Positions 24,141 through 33,463 of a DNA stretch of 64,000 nucleotides are shown here, piece after piece. Below the pieces are notes generated by a model. It was not told the origin of the DNA. It worked only from the letters and a program-made list of their open reading frames with translations, and did no database searches. The number at the start of each line of letters is the position of its first letter. The first letter of the stretch is position 1. Location of the stretch: assembly GCF_026914305.1 (NCBI RefSeq), contig NZ_CP113866.1, forward strand, positions 2,111,501 through 2,175,500, read 5' to 3'. A program made the translations under genes and the position numbers. Origin of the DNA: Caldicellulosiruptor acetigenus. GTDB lineage: Bacteria > Bacillota > Thermoanaerobacteria > Caldicellulosiruptorales > Caldicellulosiruptoraceae.

Positions 24141-24859
24141 CCTTCCAAAAACCTCTCAAAAAGCCTTTTTTGAAACTCATCATCTTTTGCCATAAGCTCG
24201 GGGTGCCACTGCACACCTACAAAAAAGCTTCTGTCTTTTTTTGAAATTGCCTCTACAATGCCATCCATTGATTCTGCCTCTATTTCAAACTCAGGTGCAA
24301 CCTCATCTATTGCCTGATGGTGAAAAGAGTTTACCAAAATCTTTCGGTATCCAAAGATGCTGGCAAGCACCCCTCCAACAATCTCCACAGAGTGATATCC
24401 ATACCTTCCATCCAGATTCTGGTAATGAGAGATGGAGGATTTTCTCTCTATGTCCTGTATCAAAGTCCCACCAAACGCAACATTCATAACCTGCACTCCT
24501 CTGCAAATTGCCAAAACTCTTCTGTTCATCTCATATGAAATTCTCATTGCTCCAAGCTCTATTCTATCTCTCAAAAGATTGATTTTTCTTATTCCTACTT
24601 GAGGTTCTCTGCCATAAAATTTAGGGTGAACATCCTCACCTCCGCAAAAAAGAACACAATCACACATCTGTATGTACTCTTTTATAAGCTCGGTTGATAA
24701 AAAACTTATAGGGAAAATTATGGGTTTTGCATTTAGCATTAAAAGTACTTCTATGTACTCATTCATCACATAAAGTTTTCTATTATCTGCATCAAACCCT
24801 CCAAATATAAGCACATTCATTAGACTTGCCCAACTTATTTTGAGTTCTTCAATTTCCAT
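24137..24859 (-). CDS. Class I glutamine-amidotransferase-like peptidase C26
   Basis: 240 residues of the gamma-glutamyl-gamma-aminobutyrate hydrolase (PuuD) type. The nucleophile Cys is in AICRGVQVMNV, an oxyanion segment is LFCGGEDVHP, and the His-Glu pair is in GVQWHPEL. The family cleaves gamma-glutamyl amide bonds. Its first codons overlap the end of the ANTAR gene. An internal Met (24818-24820, MNVLIFGG) is a better match to the family N-terminus, so the true product may be 13 residues shorter. The neighbours suggest a link to nitrogen control, but that is inferred. Confidence 0.9.
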   Translation of the reverse strand: MEIEELKISWASLMNVLIFGGFDADNRKLYVMNEYIEVLLMLNAKPIIFPISFLSTELIKEYIQMCDCVLFCGGEDVHPKFYGREPQVGIRKINLLRDRIELGAMRISYEMNRRVLAICRGVQVMNVAFGGTLIQDIERKSSISHYQNLDGRYGYHSVEIVGGVLASIFGYRKILVNSFHHQAIDEVAPEFEIEAESMDGIVEAISKKDRSFFVGVQWHPELMAKDDEFQKRLFERFLEG

Positions 24860-25464
24860 TCTATGATTCTCTTTGCCACTTCTTTAATAGGCATCTGGTG
24901 GTCCATGCTGAGCTTTTGAAGCTTTCTCATCGCGCTTTCTTCATCAAGCTTGAGCTCCTTCATCAAAATCCCTTTTGCCCTTTCAACAAGCTTTCTTGTT
25001 TCCAAATCATCCTGAAGCTTTCTTATTTGTTCTTCTAACTTTCTTAATCTCATCCAATTTTTTACGATAGTCTCAACAAAGGATATGAACGCCCACTTAT
25101 TAAATGGACTGTACAAGAAAATGTTGAACTCATCATCTTCTAAAATTACACTTTCTATATTAGACCTTTGTGCCTGGTTTGCCAAGATGACAACAGGACA
25201 TATTCTGTCATTTTTTAGAATATCTATCATCTCTACCATGCTGCCAACACTAAAACCATACTCCATAATAACAATATCCGGTTTTAAAACCCTTATCTTT
25301 CTCAGGCAATCTGCAAAGTCTGTGGCAGTATCAGCCACGGTATAGCCATTTTCAATAAGGGTGTTTTTTACAACAGAAAATAATTTTTGGTTCTTTATAG
25401 CCAAAATGACCTTGAACATCTCTATTCTTTGCTCCCTATCAAGCTTATTTAATAATTTTAACAC
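24835..25464 (-). CDS. ANTAR-domain response regulator
   Basis: 209 residues. A receiver-like domain (about 16-130) precedes a coiled coil and a C-terminal ANTAR domain (about 145-205; LVERAKGILMKEL, then EESAMRKLQKLSMDHQ). ANTAR domains bind paired hairpins in RNA and stop transcription termination. The receiver part lacks a clear canonical phospho-acceptor context, although DIVIMEYGFS sits in its place, with Glu where Asp is expected. The true start may be the internal Met at 25419. The gene overlaps the amidotransferase-like gene. Its RNA target should carry tandem stem-loops; none was identified in this window. Confidence 0.9.
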   Translation of the reverse strand: MLKLLNKLDREQRIEMFKVILAIKNQKLFSVVKNTLIENGYTVADTATDFADCLRKIRVLKPDIVIMEYGFSVGSMVEMIDILKNDRICPVVILANQAQRSNIESVILEDDEFNIFLYSPFNKWAFISFVETIVKNWMRLRKLEEQIRKLQDDLETRKLVERAKGILMKELKLDEESAMRKLQKLSMDHQMPIKEVAKRIIEWKLKNSK

Positions 25465-25480
25465 ACTCCTTTTTCTTTTT

Positions 25481-26968
25481 CTATAAAAACATCACTAAAC
25501 CTTTTTGGGCTAAATTAATCAGTTTTTCCACTATAGTAGTATCGAACTGGCTGCCGGCACACCTTTTCATCTCGCTTAAAGCTGTCTCCTTATCAAAAGC
25601 TTTTCTATAGGGTCTATCAGAGGTCATTGCATCATAGGCATCGGCAACAGCTACAATCTTGGCAAGAAGGTCTATCTCTTCATCTTTCAATCCAAATGGA
25701 TAACCCCTGCCATCCACCCTTTCATGGTGCTGAAGCACAACCTTTTTGATTCTGTCTGTAAACTCTAAATCTTTTAAAATGTTGTACCCTATCAAAGGAT
25801 GTTTTTGTATCTCCTCATACTCATGAGCTTCTAATGACCCTTTCTTATTCAATATATCCTCTTTTACACCAATCTTGCCTATGTCATGAAGCAAACACGC
25901 AACTTTTAAAACATCTTTTTCTTCATCTGAAAGCGAAAGCTCATCTGCAATCTTTAAAGCAATGCTCTGTACTCTTTCGCAGTGTCCTTTTGTATACACA
26001 TCCTTGTATTCAATTGCTTTGGACAAGCACAAGATTGTTTCATAGAAGAACTTTTCAATTTCTTGATTTTTCTTTTCAAGTTCTGCCTTTGATTTATTTA
26101 ACTCCTCAATTGTCTCTTTTAGCTTTTCGTTCATGTAAGTGCTTTTTTCATACAAATCTTCTATTTCTGACTTCTGTTTTTTGAGATTTGAATAATAAAT
26201 GGCATTTTTTATTGCCATTGTAATAAAGTTGCACATACTAATATAATATCCAACATCCTCATTTGAAACGCTTTTGCATTCAATTACATAAAAACAGATA
26301 CCTTCACACTTTTCTTCCGAAATGATTGGAATAGCCACTTTTATTATACTGTTACTTTCTACTTTGTATGCTATATTCACATCCTCTTTGGCTTTGTTAA
26401 AGAGGATCTGTTCGTGCACATCTTTTTGTCCAAATTGATACAAACTCTTGAATTTCTTGTCATCACCAGCATGATAAACACTCACCCTCACAAATCTCAA
26501 ACTCTCATACTTAAATTCCCCTATAACTTCTACTATTTCCCTCACACTTGAAAGGCTAATAATTTTTGTCGAAAGTTCAAAAAAATTTTTTAGCCATTCG
26601 TTTTTTTCTCTCAATCCTCTTTCTGTCTCAATTAATCTTTTTACAATATTTGTCATTTCTTTGTTGAGACGGATACTGTCAATATAATTTTTTTCTATAT
26701 TATCTTTCTCCTCTTTTAGTTTTTTGATGATAACCTTTTGTTTTTTTTCGAACACCTTATATCTTTTTAATACACTGCTGTACCTGAGAATATAAAACGC
26801 AGTGAAAAATATCATTGCAAAAAACAGAGTTATAATTTGAAGATACTCAATGACAGGATTTTTAATATGAAAAAAACCTTCGACAATTTGAATTGCCAAA
26901 GGACAACCTATTAAAAAGAAAAGAAAAAATTCAAACACTCTCATCCAAAAACTCTTTTGTAACTTCAA
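25481..26968 (-). CDS. Membrane GAF / HD-GYP cyclic-di-GMP phosphodiesterase
   Basis: 495 residues. Two membrane helices lie near 10-30 and 40-60, followed by a coiled coil (65-125), a GAF-like domain (130-260), a second coiled coil (265-310) and an HD-GYP domain (about 315-480). The catalytic set is intact: HCERVQSIALKIA, LLHDIGKIGV, HPLIGYNIL, QHHERVDGRGYPFGL and VADAYDAMTSDRPYR. It should degrade cyclic di-GMP in response to a cytoplasmic signal. It is the first gene of the run that continues with the ANTAR, C26 and MscS genes, 16 bases ahead of the ANTAR gene. Confidence 0.93.
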   Translation of the reverse strand: MKLQKSFWMRVFEFFLFFLIGCPLAIQIVEGFFHIKNPVIEYLQIITLFFAMIFFTAFYILRYSSVLKRYKVFEKKQKVIIKKLKEEKDNIEKNYIDSIRLNKEMTNIVKRLIETERGLREKNEWLKNFFELSTKIISLSSVREIVEVIGEFKYESLRFVRVSVYHAGDDKKFKSLYQFGQKDVHEQILFNKAKEDVNIAYKVESNSIIKVAIPIISEEKCEGICFYVIECKSVSNEDVGYYISMCNFITMAIKNAIYYSNLKKQKSEIEDLYEKSTYMNEKLKETIEELNKSKAELEKKNQEIEKFFYETILCLSKAIEYKDVYTKGHCERVQSIALKIADELSLSDEEKDVLKVACLLHDIGKIGVKEDILNKKGSLEAHEYEEIQKHPLIGYNILKDLEFTDRIKKVVLQHHERVDGRGYPFGLKDEEIDLLAKIVAVADAYDAMTSDRPYRKAFDKETALSEMKRCAGSQFDTTIVEKLINLAQKGLVMFL

Positions 26969-27046
26969 CCTTCAGTCCCCCTGTCAAGAAAGTCACACAC
27001 CTTATTATTTCGACAAAAGGCGCAAAAATCCTTCAAACAAAATGAC

Positions 27047-27075
27047 AAAAAAGAGAGCCAAACTCGGCTCTCTTA
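27047..27075 (-). terminator. Terminator after xylB
   Basis: Minus-strand hairpin GAGAGCC...GGCTCTC followed by TTTTTTG. The stem begins inside the xylB stop codon. Confidence 0.88.
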
Positions 27076-28581
27076 CATGTTGAATAAGTCCTTAACTCTT
27101 GGATATATACTGTTGTAAAGTTTATAAGTTTTTCTATATATTTCAAATAGTTTTTCATTTGGGCTGCAGCTATCTACCTTTTGAATCATAGTATCGCAGG
27201 CTTCTTCAACCTTCTGATATTCTCCTGCACCAACTGCTGCCAGGATAGCTGCACCAAACGCAGGTCCTTCTTTGGAATTTAGTGTCCATACATCCATCTC
27301 AAATATGTCTGCCTGCATCTGTCTCCAGAGCTTGCTCTTTGCACCACCGCCTGAAACTCTCACCTCTTTCACCTCGATGCCCATCTCGTACAAAATATCA
27401 AGACAGTTTTTAAGTGAAAATACAACACCTTCCATGACAGCTCTAATGAACTCTCTTCGTGTATGCTTTGCTGTTATTCCAAAGAATATTCCTTTGGCGT
27501 ATGGGTCCAAAATGGGCGTTCTTTCCCCCATCAAATATGGCAGGAAAACAAGTCCGTCTGCGCCTGGGTTTGCAAGTTCTGCCTCCTGGTCCATCAAAAT
27601 GTATGGGTCTTTGTCAATAAACTCAAACGCAGCCTTTTCGATGTGTGCAAAGTTGTCTCTAAACCACTTGAGAGAAAGTCCGGCACCTTGTGTTACACCC
27701 ATCACATGCCATTTTCCCGGCACTGCATGACAAAATGTGTGAACCCTTCCCTGTGGGTCAATCTTAAACTCGTCAAGATGGGCAAAAACAACGCCAGACG
27801 AACCAATTGTAGATGAAATCACACCCGTCTTTACTATACCATTTCCAACTGCACCTGCTGCCTGGTCTCCTCCACCTGCAACAACTAAAGTGCCTTCACA
27901 AAGACCTGTAAGTTCGCTTGCTTGCCTGCTCACTTTTCCCGTAACCTCTGGCGACTCATAGACTTTTCCAAGAAGCCCTTTGTCTATCTCAAGCTTTTCA
28001 AGCACCTCATCAGACCAGCATCTGTTTTTCACATCCAAAAGTTGCATACCAGATGCATCTGACACATCTGTTGCAAACTCGCCTGTAAGTTTAAACCTTA
28101 TATAGTCTTTGGGAAGCAAAATTTTGTACACCTTCTCATAGTTTTGTGGTTCGTTGTTTCTCACCCACAGAATCTTTGATGCTGTAAAACCTGTCAGTGC
28201 AGGGTTTGCTGTAATCTCCACAAGCCTTTCCTTGCCAACCTTTTCTGTTATTTCATCACATTCTTTTGCCGTTCGCTGGTCACACCAGATGATTGATGGT
28301 CTTATAACGTTGCAGTTTTTGTCAAGCATCACAAGCCCGTGCATCTGCCCGGTAAGTCCCACAGCCTTAACTTCCTTGGGGTCTACTTTTGACTTTTCAA
28401 GCACAGCTTTAATTCCTTTTACGCTTGCATCCCACCAGTCTTCGGGATTTTGCTCAGCCCAGCCAATCTGAGGCTGATAAAGAGGATATTCAAACGTTGC
28501 AGAAGCCAGAATCTTACCTTTTGAGTCAATCAGGATTGTCTTTGTCCCAGATGTTCCAACGTCAATTCCAATAAAATACAT
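27073..28581 (-). CDS. xylB: Xylulokinase
   Basis: 502-residue FGGY-family sugar kinase. It begins with the phosphate-1 motif GIDVGTSGTKT. Other features are GLTGQMHGLV, IIWCDQRTAKE, GGGDQAAGAVGNG and the C-terminal RVSGGGAKSKLWRQMQAD signature. GQMHG and the general layout fit D-xylulose as substrate: ATP-dependent phosphorylation to xylulose 5-phosphate for the pentose phosphate route. It follows a LacI-family regulator gene by 38 bases on the same strand. The ATG has GGAAGGTG upstream. A terminator starts at its stop codon, so it ends the operon. No xylose isomerase gene lies nearby. Confidence 0.93.
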   Translation of the reverse strand: MYFIGIDVGTSGTKTILIDSKGKILASATFEYPLYQPQIGWAEQNPEDWWDASVKGIKAVLEKSKVDPKEVKAVGLTGQMHGLVMLDKNCNVIRPSIIWCDQRTAKECDEITEKVGKERLVEITANPALTGFTASKILWVRNNEPQNYEKVYKILLPKDYIRFKLTGEFATDVSDASGMQLLDVKNRCWSDEVLEKLEIDKGLLGKVYESPEVTGKVSRQASELTGLCEGTLVVAGGGDQAAGAVGNGIVKTGVISSTIGSSGVVFAHLDEFKIDPQGRVHTFCHAVPGKWHVMGVTQGAGLSLKWFRDNFAHIEKAAFEFIDKDPYILMDQEAELANPGADGLVFLPYLMGERTPILDPYAKGIFFGITAKHTRREFIRAVMEGVVFSLKNCLDILYEMGIEVKEVRVSGGGAKSKLWRQMQADIFEMDVWTLNSKEGPAFGAAILAAVGAGEYQKVEEACDTMIQKVDSCSPNEKLFEIYRKTYKLYNSIYPRVKDLFNM

Positions 28582-28619
28582 ACAAATACACCTTCCTTTC
28601 TCAAAGATTTTAATACACT

Positions 28620-29615
28620 TTAAGCAGACTGTCTTACAATTAACTGTGTGTCAAGGATATACTCACTTTCAAACTTCTTGTCAGGGTCTTCTATCTTTTC
28701 AAAAAGGATATCACATGCTGTTTTGACCATGAGGTCAATTGGCTGTCTTATAGTTGTAAGCTTTGGCATTTTGCTAAGTCTAAGACCCACCAAATCAACA
28801 TCGTCAAACCCTACAACCTTTACCTGAGCTGGCACGTTTATTCCCATCTCATCCAAGGCATACATGCTCGCATACGCCATAAGGTCGTTTGCCGCAAACA
28901 CACCGTCAATCTCCTCTTTTTGCACAAGCTTTCTTATATTCTCATATGCTTTTTGAAACATAAAATCTCCTTCAACAACAAGATTCTGAGAAAACTCAAT
29001 GCCAAAGTCTTTCAAAGCTGCTTTATATCCTTCAAACCTTGCAACGCTTTCAAACGACTCAAGCGGGCCTGAAACATGTGCAATTTTTCTGCAGCCTTTT
29101 TCAATGAGATACTTTGTAGCAATATATCCACCTTGGAAGTTATTTACATTTATTCGCGGAACATCTGAATAGTCGGTGTTGTTTTCAGCAAGGACAACCG
29201 GCACATTGTTTGCCTGCAAAAGCCTCAAAGATTGCTTGTCAATGCTCCTATAACCAAAAACAATTATGCCATCCACTCTTCCAACAAGGAACTTGAAATA
29301 ATCGATATTATCTATAAGCTGACAAAATATTGCCCCATACCCTTTCTTTGTGATGTACTCGTTCAAAAGTCCTACAACTTCACTGTAAAACCAGCTGCTA
29401 AGAGACTGAATTATGATTCCAATTGTATCTGTTTTTCTCCGCGCCAAGTTTTTTGCTGTGACATTTGGAGTGTAATTTAATGCCTTTATAGCATCCAAAA
29501 CAGCCTTTTTCTTTTTCTCAGAGACGTTTGCTGTTCCATTTATAACTCTTGACACAGTTGCTTTTGAAACACCAGCTCTTTTTGCAACATCTTCTATCGA
29601 CGGCAAAAATTTCAC
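28620..29615 (-). CDS. LacI-family transcriptional regulator
   Basis: 331 residues. The N-terminal helix-turn-helix (IEDVAKRAGVSKATVSRVIN) and the hinge helix (NVTAKNLARRK) are classic for LacI/GalR proteins, followed by a periplasmic-binding-protein-like ligand domain. It is transcribed with xylB, so xylose, xylulose or an oligomer is the likely effector. A cre-like palindrome lies 42 bases upstream and may be an autoregulatory operator. Confidence 0.93.
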   Translation of the reverse strand: MKFLPSIEDVAKRAGVSKATVSRVINGTANVSEKKKKAVLDAIKALNYTPNVTAKNLARRKTDTIGIIIQSLSSWFYSEVVGLLNEYITKKGYGAIFCQLIDNIDYFKFLVGRVDGIIVFGYRSIDKQSLRLLQANNVPVVLAENNTDYSDVPRINVNNFQGGYIATKYLIEKGCRKIAHVSGPLESFESVARFEGYKAALKDFGIEFSQNLVVEGDFMFQKAYENIRKLVQKEEIDGVFAANDLMAYASMYALDEMGINVPAQVKVVGFDDVDLVGLRLSKMPKLTTIRQPIDLMVKTACDILFEKIEDPDKKFESEYILDTQLIVRQSA

Positions 29616-29656
29616 CCCTTTCTCTTACACTTTTTAGTTTATAAAATCATAGAAGT

Positions 29657-29670
29657 TGTAAGCGATTTCG
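29657..29670 (-). promoter_or_regulatory. cre-like / LacI-family operator candidate
   Basis: TGTAAGCGATTTCG matches 13 of 14 positions of the cre-type consensus TGWNANCGNTNWCA. It lies 42 bases before the lacI start. The site could bind CcpA or the LacI-family product itself. Confidence 0.45.
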
Positions 29671-29793
29671 ATTGTTCTTTGTTATATACTTTATCATATT
29701 GTTGTTTGGTTTTTCAACAAAAATTTCAATAAATGATAGAGAAGAATATTCAAGATGTAATCTACAAGGTTTGAATAAAGGTAAATTTTGTTA

Positions 29794-29822
29794 TTGAAAT
29801 TTCGCTAATTTATGAATATAAT
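29794..29822 (+). promoter_or_regulatory. Promoter of the riboflavin operon
   Basis: -35 TTGAAA (29794-29799) and -10 TATAAT (29817-29822) separated by 17 bases, about 35 bases ahead of the FMN aptamer. Confidence 0.75.
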
Positions 29823-29858
29823 GAAGGATAAAATTGAATATAAAAAAAAGTAGCTATA

Positions 29859-29980
29859 GTCCATCCTTCGGGGCGGGGTGAAATTCCCCACTGGCGGTAA
29901 AAGCCCGCGAGCAAAAGCCAACAAGGCTTTTGCAGAACCGGTGAAATTCCGGTGCCAACGGTGAAAGTCCGGATGGGAGA
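29859..29980 (+). ncRNA. FMN riboswitch (RFN element)
   Basis: P1 is formed by CCATCC (29861-29866) and GGATGG (29971-29976). Between them are the hallmark sequences TTCGGGGCGGGGTGAAATTCC, CTGGCGGTAAAAGCCCGCGAG, a variable hairpin, GAACCGGTGAAATTCCGG and GCCAACGGTGAAAGTCC. It precedes a terminator and the rib genes. FMN should turn the operon off. Confidence 0.98.
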
Positions 29981-30032
29981 AGGAGTGGATGTGTAAGGAA
30001 GATTTTCTTATACATCATAAATAAGAGCTTAC

Positions 30033-30075
30033 AAGCCTCGAAGGTGGAAAAATGCTTTCGAGGCTTTAATTTTTT
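30033..30075 (+). terminator. FMN-controlled terminator
   Basis: Stem AAGCCTCGAA/TTCGAGGCTT (30033-30042 and 30057-30066) followed by TAATTTTTT, between the aptamer and ribD. Confidence 0.88.
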
Positions 30076-30108
30076 GTGTATCAATTTTCGTTGGAGGGGA
30101 GGATATTA

Positions 30109-31224
30109 TTGAAGTGCCTATCGCACAGCTATTATATGAACATGGCACTTGAGCTTGCAAAAAAAGCTTCTCCTTTGGTGTTGCCAAACCCAAGAGTTGG
30201 GTGTGTGATTGTAAAAAACGGAACAATAATTGGAAAAGGATATCATCAAAAGTATGGTGAAAAACATGCAGAAGTTTTGGCAATCGAGGATGCAATAAAA
30301 AATGGATACTTGCTCAAAAACGCAACAATGTATGTCTCTTTAGAGCCTTGCTGTCATTTTGGCAAACAGCCGCCCTGTACAGAAGCAATTATAAAAAGTG
30401 GAATTAAAAAAGTTGTGGTTGCCACAAGAGACCCAAATCCCCTTGTCAATGGCAATGGCATACAAATTTTAAAACAGCACGGAATTGAAGTTGTAGAAGG
30501 CGTGCTTCAAAAAGAAGCAGAAAGCATCAACAAAGACTTTTTTAAATACATGAAAAAGGGTATTCCCTACACTGCCATAAAAGTTGCCCAGAGTATTGAC
30601 GGCAAAATTGCAAAACCTTCAAATAAGAGATTTTTGTTTAGCACTGAAGAGGAAAATGTCTTTGTACACAGTCTTCGTCAAAAATATATGGCCACGTTGG
30701 TCTCTGTAAATACTGTAATTTCAGATAACCCAATTTTAAATGCAAGATATGGAGAGATAGTAAGACAGCCCATAAGAGTTGTACTTGATACAAAGCTGCG
30801 AATTCCTCTTGGGTGCAATATTGTAAAAACTTCTGATGAGTATTCTACCTACATTGTGTGCAGCGAAAATGTAAATGATGCACAAAAAATAGACCTTCTT
30901 TCTCAAAAAGGAATAAAAATAATCTTTGCAAAGTCATCAGAAGATGGTCATCTTGACCTTTCAGATGCATTTTCAAAACTTGCACAGCAAAAGATAGTAT
31001 CAGTTCTTGTTGAGGGAGGAAGCTTATTAAATTTTTCTCTTTTGAGGCAAAGAATTGCAGATTACTGGTATTCATTGATATTCAATGTTTTCATCGGTGG
31101 GCAGGACACAAAAGGTGCGGTAGGCGGAGAAGGCTTTGAAGACTTTTTCCCAAAGCTTGTAAATACAAAAGTTACAACCTTTAAAAACTCTACCATCATT
31201 GAAGGAGATATAAGTTATGTTTAG
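30109..31224 (+). CDS. ribD: Bifunctional riboflavin deaminase / reductase
   Basis: First gene of the riboflavin operon. The N-terminal deaminase domain (about 1-145) has the zinc set HAEVLAI and EPCCHFGKQPPC. The C-terminal reductase domain (about 150-371) begins with YTAIKVAQSIDGKIA. It converts the GTP-derived pyrimidine to the ribityl pyrimidine with NADPH. The chosen start is a TTG at 30109 behind GGAGGGGAGG (30092-30101). A GTG at 30076 would lie inside the terminator, and an ATG at 30136 is a shorter alternative. It overlaps ribE by 8 bases. Confidence 0.95.
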   Translation: MKCLSHSYYMNMALELAKKASPLVLPNPRVGCVIVKNGTIIGKGYHQKYGEKHAEVLAIEDAIKNGYLLKNATMYVSLEPCCHFGKQPPCTEAIIKSGIKKVVVATRDPNPLVNGNGIQILKQHGIEVVEGVLQKEAESINKDFFKYMKKGIPYTAIKVAQSIDGKIAKPSNKRFLFSTEEENVFVHSLRQKYMATLVSVNTVISDNPILNARYGEIVRQPIRVVLDTKLRIPLGCNIVKTSDEYSTYIVCSENVNDAQKIDLLSQKGIKIIFAKSSEDGHLDLSDAFSKLAQQKIVSVLVEGGSLLNFSLLRQRIADYWYSLIFNVFIGGQDTKGAVGGEGFEDFFPKLVNTKVTTFKNSTIIEGDISYV

Positions 31225-31795
31225 CGGAATTGTTGAAGAGGTTGGCAGGGTTGTTTTGGTCAGAAAAATTGAGGATATTGTAAAGCTGAGTATAGAAGTG
31301 AAAAAGATAGATGCAAAAATTGGTGACAGTATCGCAGTTGATGGTGTGTGCCTGACAGTTACAAATATCTCAAATGGCAAATTTGACTTTGACCTGTCAC
31401 CTGAAACAATTGAAAGAACCACACTTAAATTTTTAAAAGAGGGGATGCCTGTAAACTTACAGCCTGCTTTGAAGATGGGAGACAGAATTGGCGGTCACAT
31501 TGTTCTTGGTCATGTTGACTGTATTGGCACAGTATACATGCAAAAAATTCAAGGAAAAAGCAGAATAATTGGAATAAAGCCTTTTGAGAAATTCAAAGGG
31601 CTTGTTTTAAAAAAAGGTTCTGTTGCAATTGATGGTATTTCTCTTACAGTTGTTGATGTATTTGACACATACTTTACAATATCTTTGATTCCACACACCA
31701 TCGAAAATACTACCTTGAAGTATAAAAAGGTTGGTGATTATGTAAACATTGAATTTGACTACATTGCAAAGATTGTGAAAGAAAATTTGAGGTGA
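31217..31795 (+). CDS. ribE: Riboflavin synthase alpha subunit
   Basis: 192 residues with the two tandem lumazine-binding beta-barrels of riboflavin synthase. MFSGIVEEVG starts the protein, VDGVCLTV and VDGISLTVVDV mark equivalent positions in the two repeats, and MGDRIGGHIVLGHVD joins them. It dismutates two lumazines to riboflavin and the pyrimidine. The start overlaps ribD, and it ends a few bases before the ribBA start, so translation is coupled. It acts together with the lumazine synthase encoded two genes later. Confidence 0.96.
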   Translation: MFSGIVEEVGRVVLVRKIEDIVKLSIEVKKIDAKIGDSIAVDGVCLTVTNISNGKFDFDLSPETIERTTLKFLKEGMPVNLQPALKMGDRIGGHIVLGHVDCIGTVYMQKIQGKSRIIGIKPFEKFKGLVLKKGSVAIDGISLTVVDVFDTYFTISLIPHTIENTTLKYKKVGDYVNIEFDYIAKIVKENLR

Positions 31796-31800
31796 TAGAC

Positions 31801-33009
31801 ATGTATGATTTGAAAGATGTAATACAGAAGTTTAAAAGTGGAGAGTTTGTAATAGTATTTGACAGCCAAAACCGTGAAGATGAGGCAGACTTAATTCTGC
31901 CCGCTCAGTTCTCAACACCTGAAAAGATAAGTTTTGTCTTAAATCACGCAAAAGGAATGTTCTGTGTTGCCATAGATAAGGAAATTCAAAGGCGCTTGAA
32001 TTTATACGTTCCTTACAACACTCAAGACAGTTGCACTTTCACAGTTACAGTTGACCACAAAGACACAAAAACAGGTATAACTGCTAAAGAGAGAAGCAAA
32101 ACAAGCAAAGAGCTTGCAAACCCAAATGCGATGGCTTCTGACTTTAAAATTCCCGGGCATGTAAATCCTGTTGTTGCTCATGAGGGCGGGGTTTTGACAA
32201 GAAAAGGTCACACAGAGGCTGCTGTAGAACTTTGCAGAATTTCTGGGCTTTTTCCTGCTGCAGTGATGATTGAAATCTTAGACGAAAAAGGAGATAGTCA
32301 CAACAAAGAGTATGTAAAAAGCTTGGCAAAGAGATTTTCAATACCTGTTACTACAATTGATGAGATTGAAAATCATATTCTATTAAACCGGCCCACAGTA
32401 CAAAAAGAAGCTGAGGCAGACCTCCCCACACAGTATGGAAAGTTTAAGATTTTTGCTTTCAAAAACTATTTTTCGCAAAAAGAACATGCTGTGCTGATAA
32501 ATGAAACTTTTAATCCAAGCCAGCCGGTAAATGTACGAATACACTCTTCGTGCAAAACAGGAGATGTTTTTCACAGTTTAAGGTGCGACTGTCATCAGCA
32601 GCTTGAATTTTTCTTGCAGTTTATGGCAGAGAATAAAAACTGCATGCTCATTTACCTTGACCAGGAAGGAAGAGGAATTGGATTTGCTAATAAAATAAAG
32701 GCATATGCATATCAAGAGCAAGGTTTTGATACCTATGAGGCAAACAATCTACTTGGCTTTGACGATGATTTGAGAGACTATTTTGACGCCCTGCATATTT
32801 TAAGATTCTTTGGGATAAAGAGAATAAATCTTGCAACATCCAATCCTGAAAAGGTTTCTTTTTTGCAGAATTGCGGAATTGAAATTTTAAAGAGAATATC
32901 TATTCCGATTGTTGTAAATCCATATAACAAAAAATATATACACTCAAAGATATTAAAGAAAAAGCATGAGATTTTAATAAAAGGAGAGGATAAGGTTGAG
33001 AACTTTTGA
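31801..33009 (+). CDS. ribBA: Bifunctional DHBP synthase / GTP cyclohydrolase II
   Basis: About 402 residues. The N-terminal 200 form the 3,4-dihydroxy-2-butanone-4-phosphate synthase domain ([11 protein letters not shown] in place of the common RENEGDL, then PGHVNP and GHTEAAVEL). The C-terminal 200 form GTP cyclohydrolase II with the zinc cysteines in [14 protein letters not shown] and the [20 protein letters not shown] segment. It supplies both starting materials of riboflavin. The ATG at 31801 has GAGGTGAT directly upstream. A GTG nine bases earlier overlaps ribE and is less likely. The RENEGDL variation is conservative for acidity. Confidence 0.95.
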   Translation: MYDLKDVIQKFKSGEFVIVFDSQNREDEADLILPAQFSTPEKISFVLNHAKGMFCVAIDKEIQRRLNLYVPYNTQDSCTFTVTVDHKDTKTGITAKERSKTSKELANPNAMASDFKIPGHVNPVVAHEGGVLTRKGHTEAAVELCRISGLFPAAVMIEILDEKGDSHNKEYVKSLAKRFSIPVTTIDEIENHILLNRPTVQKEAEADLPTQYGKFKIFAFKNYFSQKEHAVLINETFNPSQPVNVRIHSSCKTGDVFHSLRCDCHQQLEFFLQFMAENKNCMLIYLDQEGRGIGFANKIKAYAYQEQGFDTYEANNLLGFDDDLRDYFDALHILRFFGIKRINLATSNPEKVSFLQNCGIEILKRISIPIVVNPYNKKYIHSKILKKKHEILIKGEDKVENF

Positions 33010-33463
33010 AGGTAGCTTTCAAGGAAAAGATTTGAAATTTGCAATTGTCATTTCAAGGTTTAACTCATTTATTACAGATGAGCTTCTAAAAGGGTGCTTG
33101 GATGGTCTTAAGCGGCATGATGTGGACAGCGAAAATATCGACGTATATTATGTACCAGGTGCTTTTGAAATACCTCTTGTGTGCAAAAAGCTTGCAAAGT
33201 CAAAAAAATACAATGCAATAATTGCACTTGGTGCAGTGATTCGCGGTAGCACACCACACTTTGAGTATGTAAGCGCAGAAGTCTCAAAAGGCATTGCAAA
33301 CGTCTCCTTGGAACAAGAAATTCCAGTTATATTTGGTGTTCTGACATGCGACACAGTTGACCAGGCAATCGAAAGAGCAGGAACAAAAGCAGGAAACAAA
33401 GGGTTTGACACAGCCCTCTCTGCCTTGGAGATGGCAAATTTGATGAAAAATATTTCTTTTTAG
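32996..33463 (+). CDS. ribH: 6,7-dimethyl-8-ribityllumazine synthase
   Basis: 155 residues. Family motifs are [39 protein letters not shown] and [24 protein letters not shown], covering the substrate pocket. It condenses the ribityl pyrimidine with the four-carbon unit; the homologues form 60-subunit or pentameric shells. It starts with TTG behind AAGGAGAGG and overlaps ribBA by 14 bases. The stop at 33461-33463 lies 7 bases before the left end of an IS1182-family element, so the operon's original 3' flank is not visible. Confidence 0.96.
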   Translation: MRTFEGSFQGKDLKFAIVISRFNSFITDELLKGCLDGLKRHDVDSENIDVYYVPGAFEIPLVCKKLAKSKKYNAIIALGAVIRGSTPHFEYVSAEVSKGIANVSLEQEIPVIFGVLTCDTVDQAIERAGTKAGNKGFDTALSALEMANLMKNISF

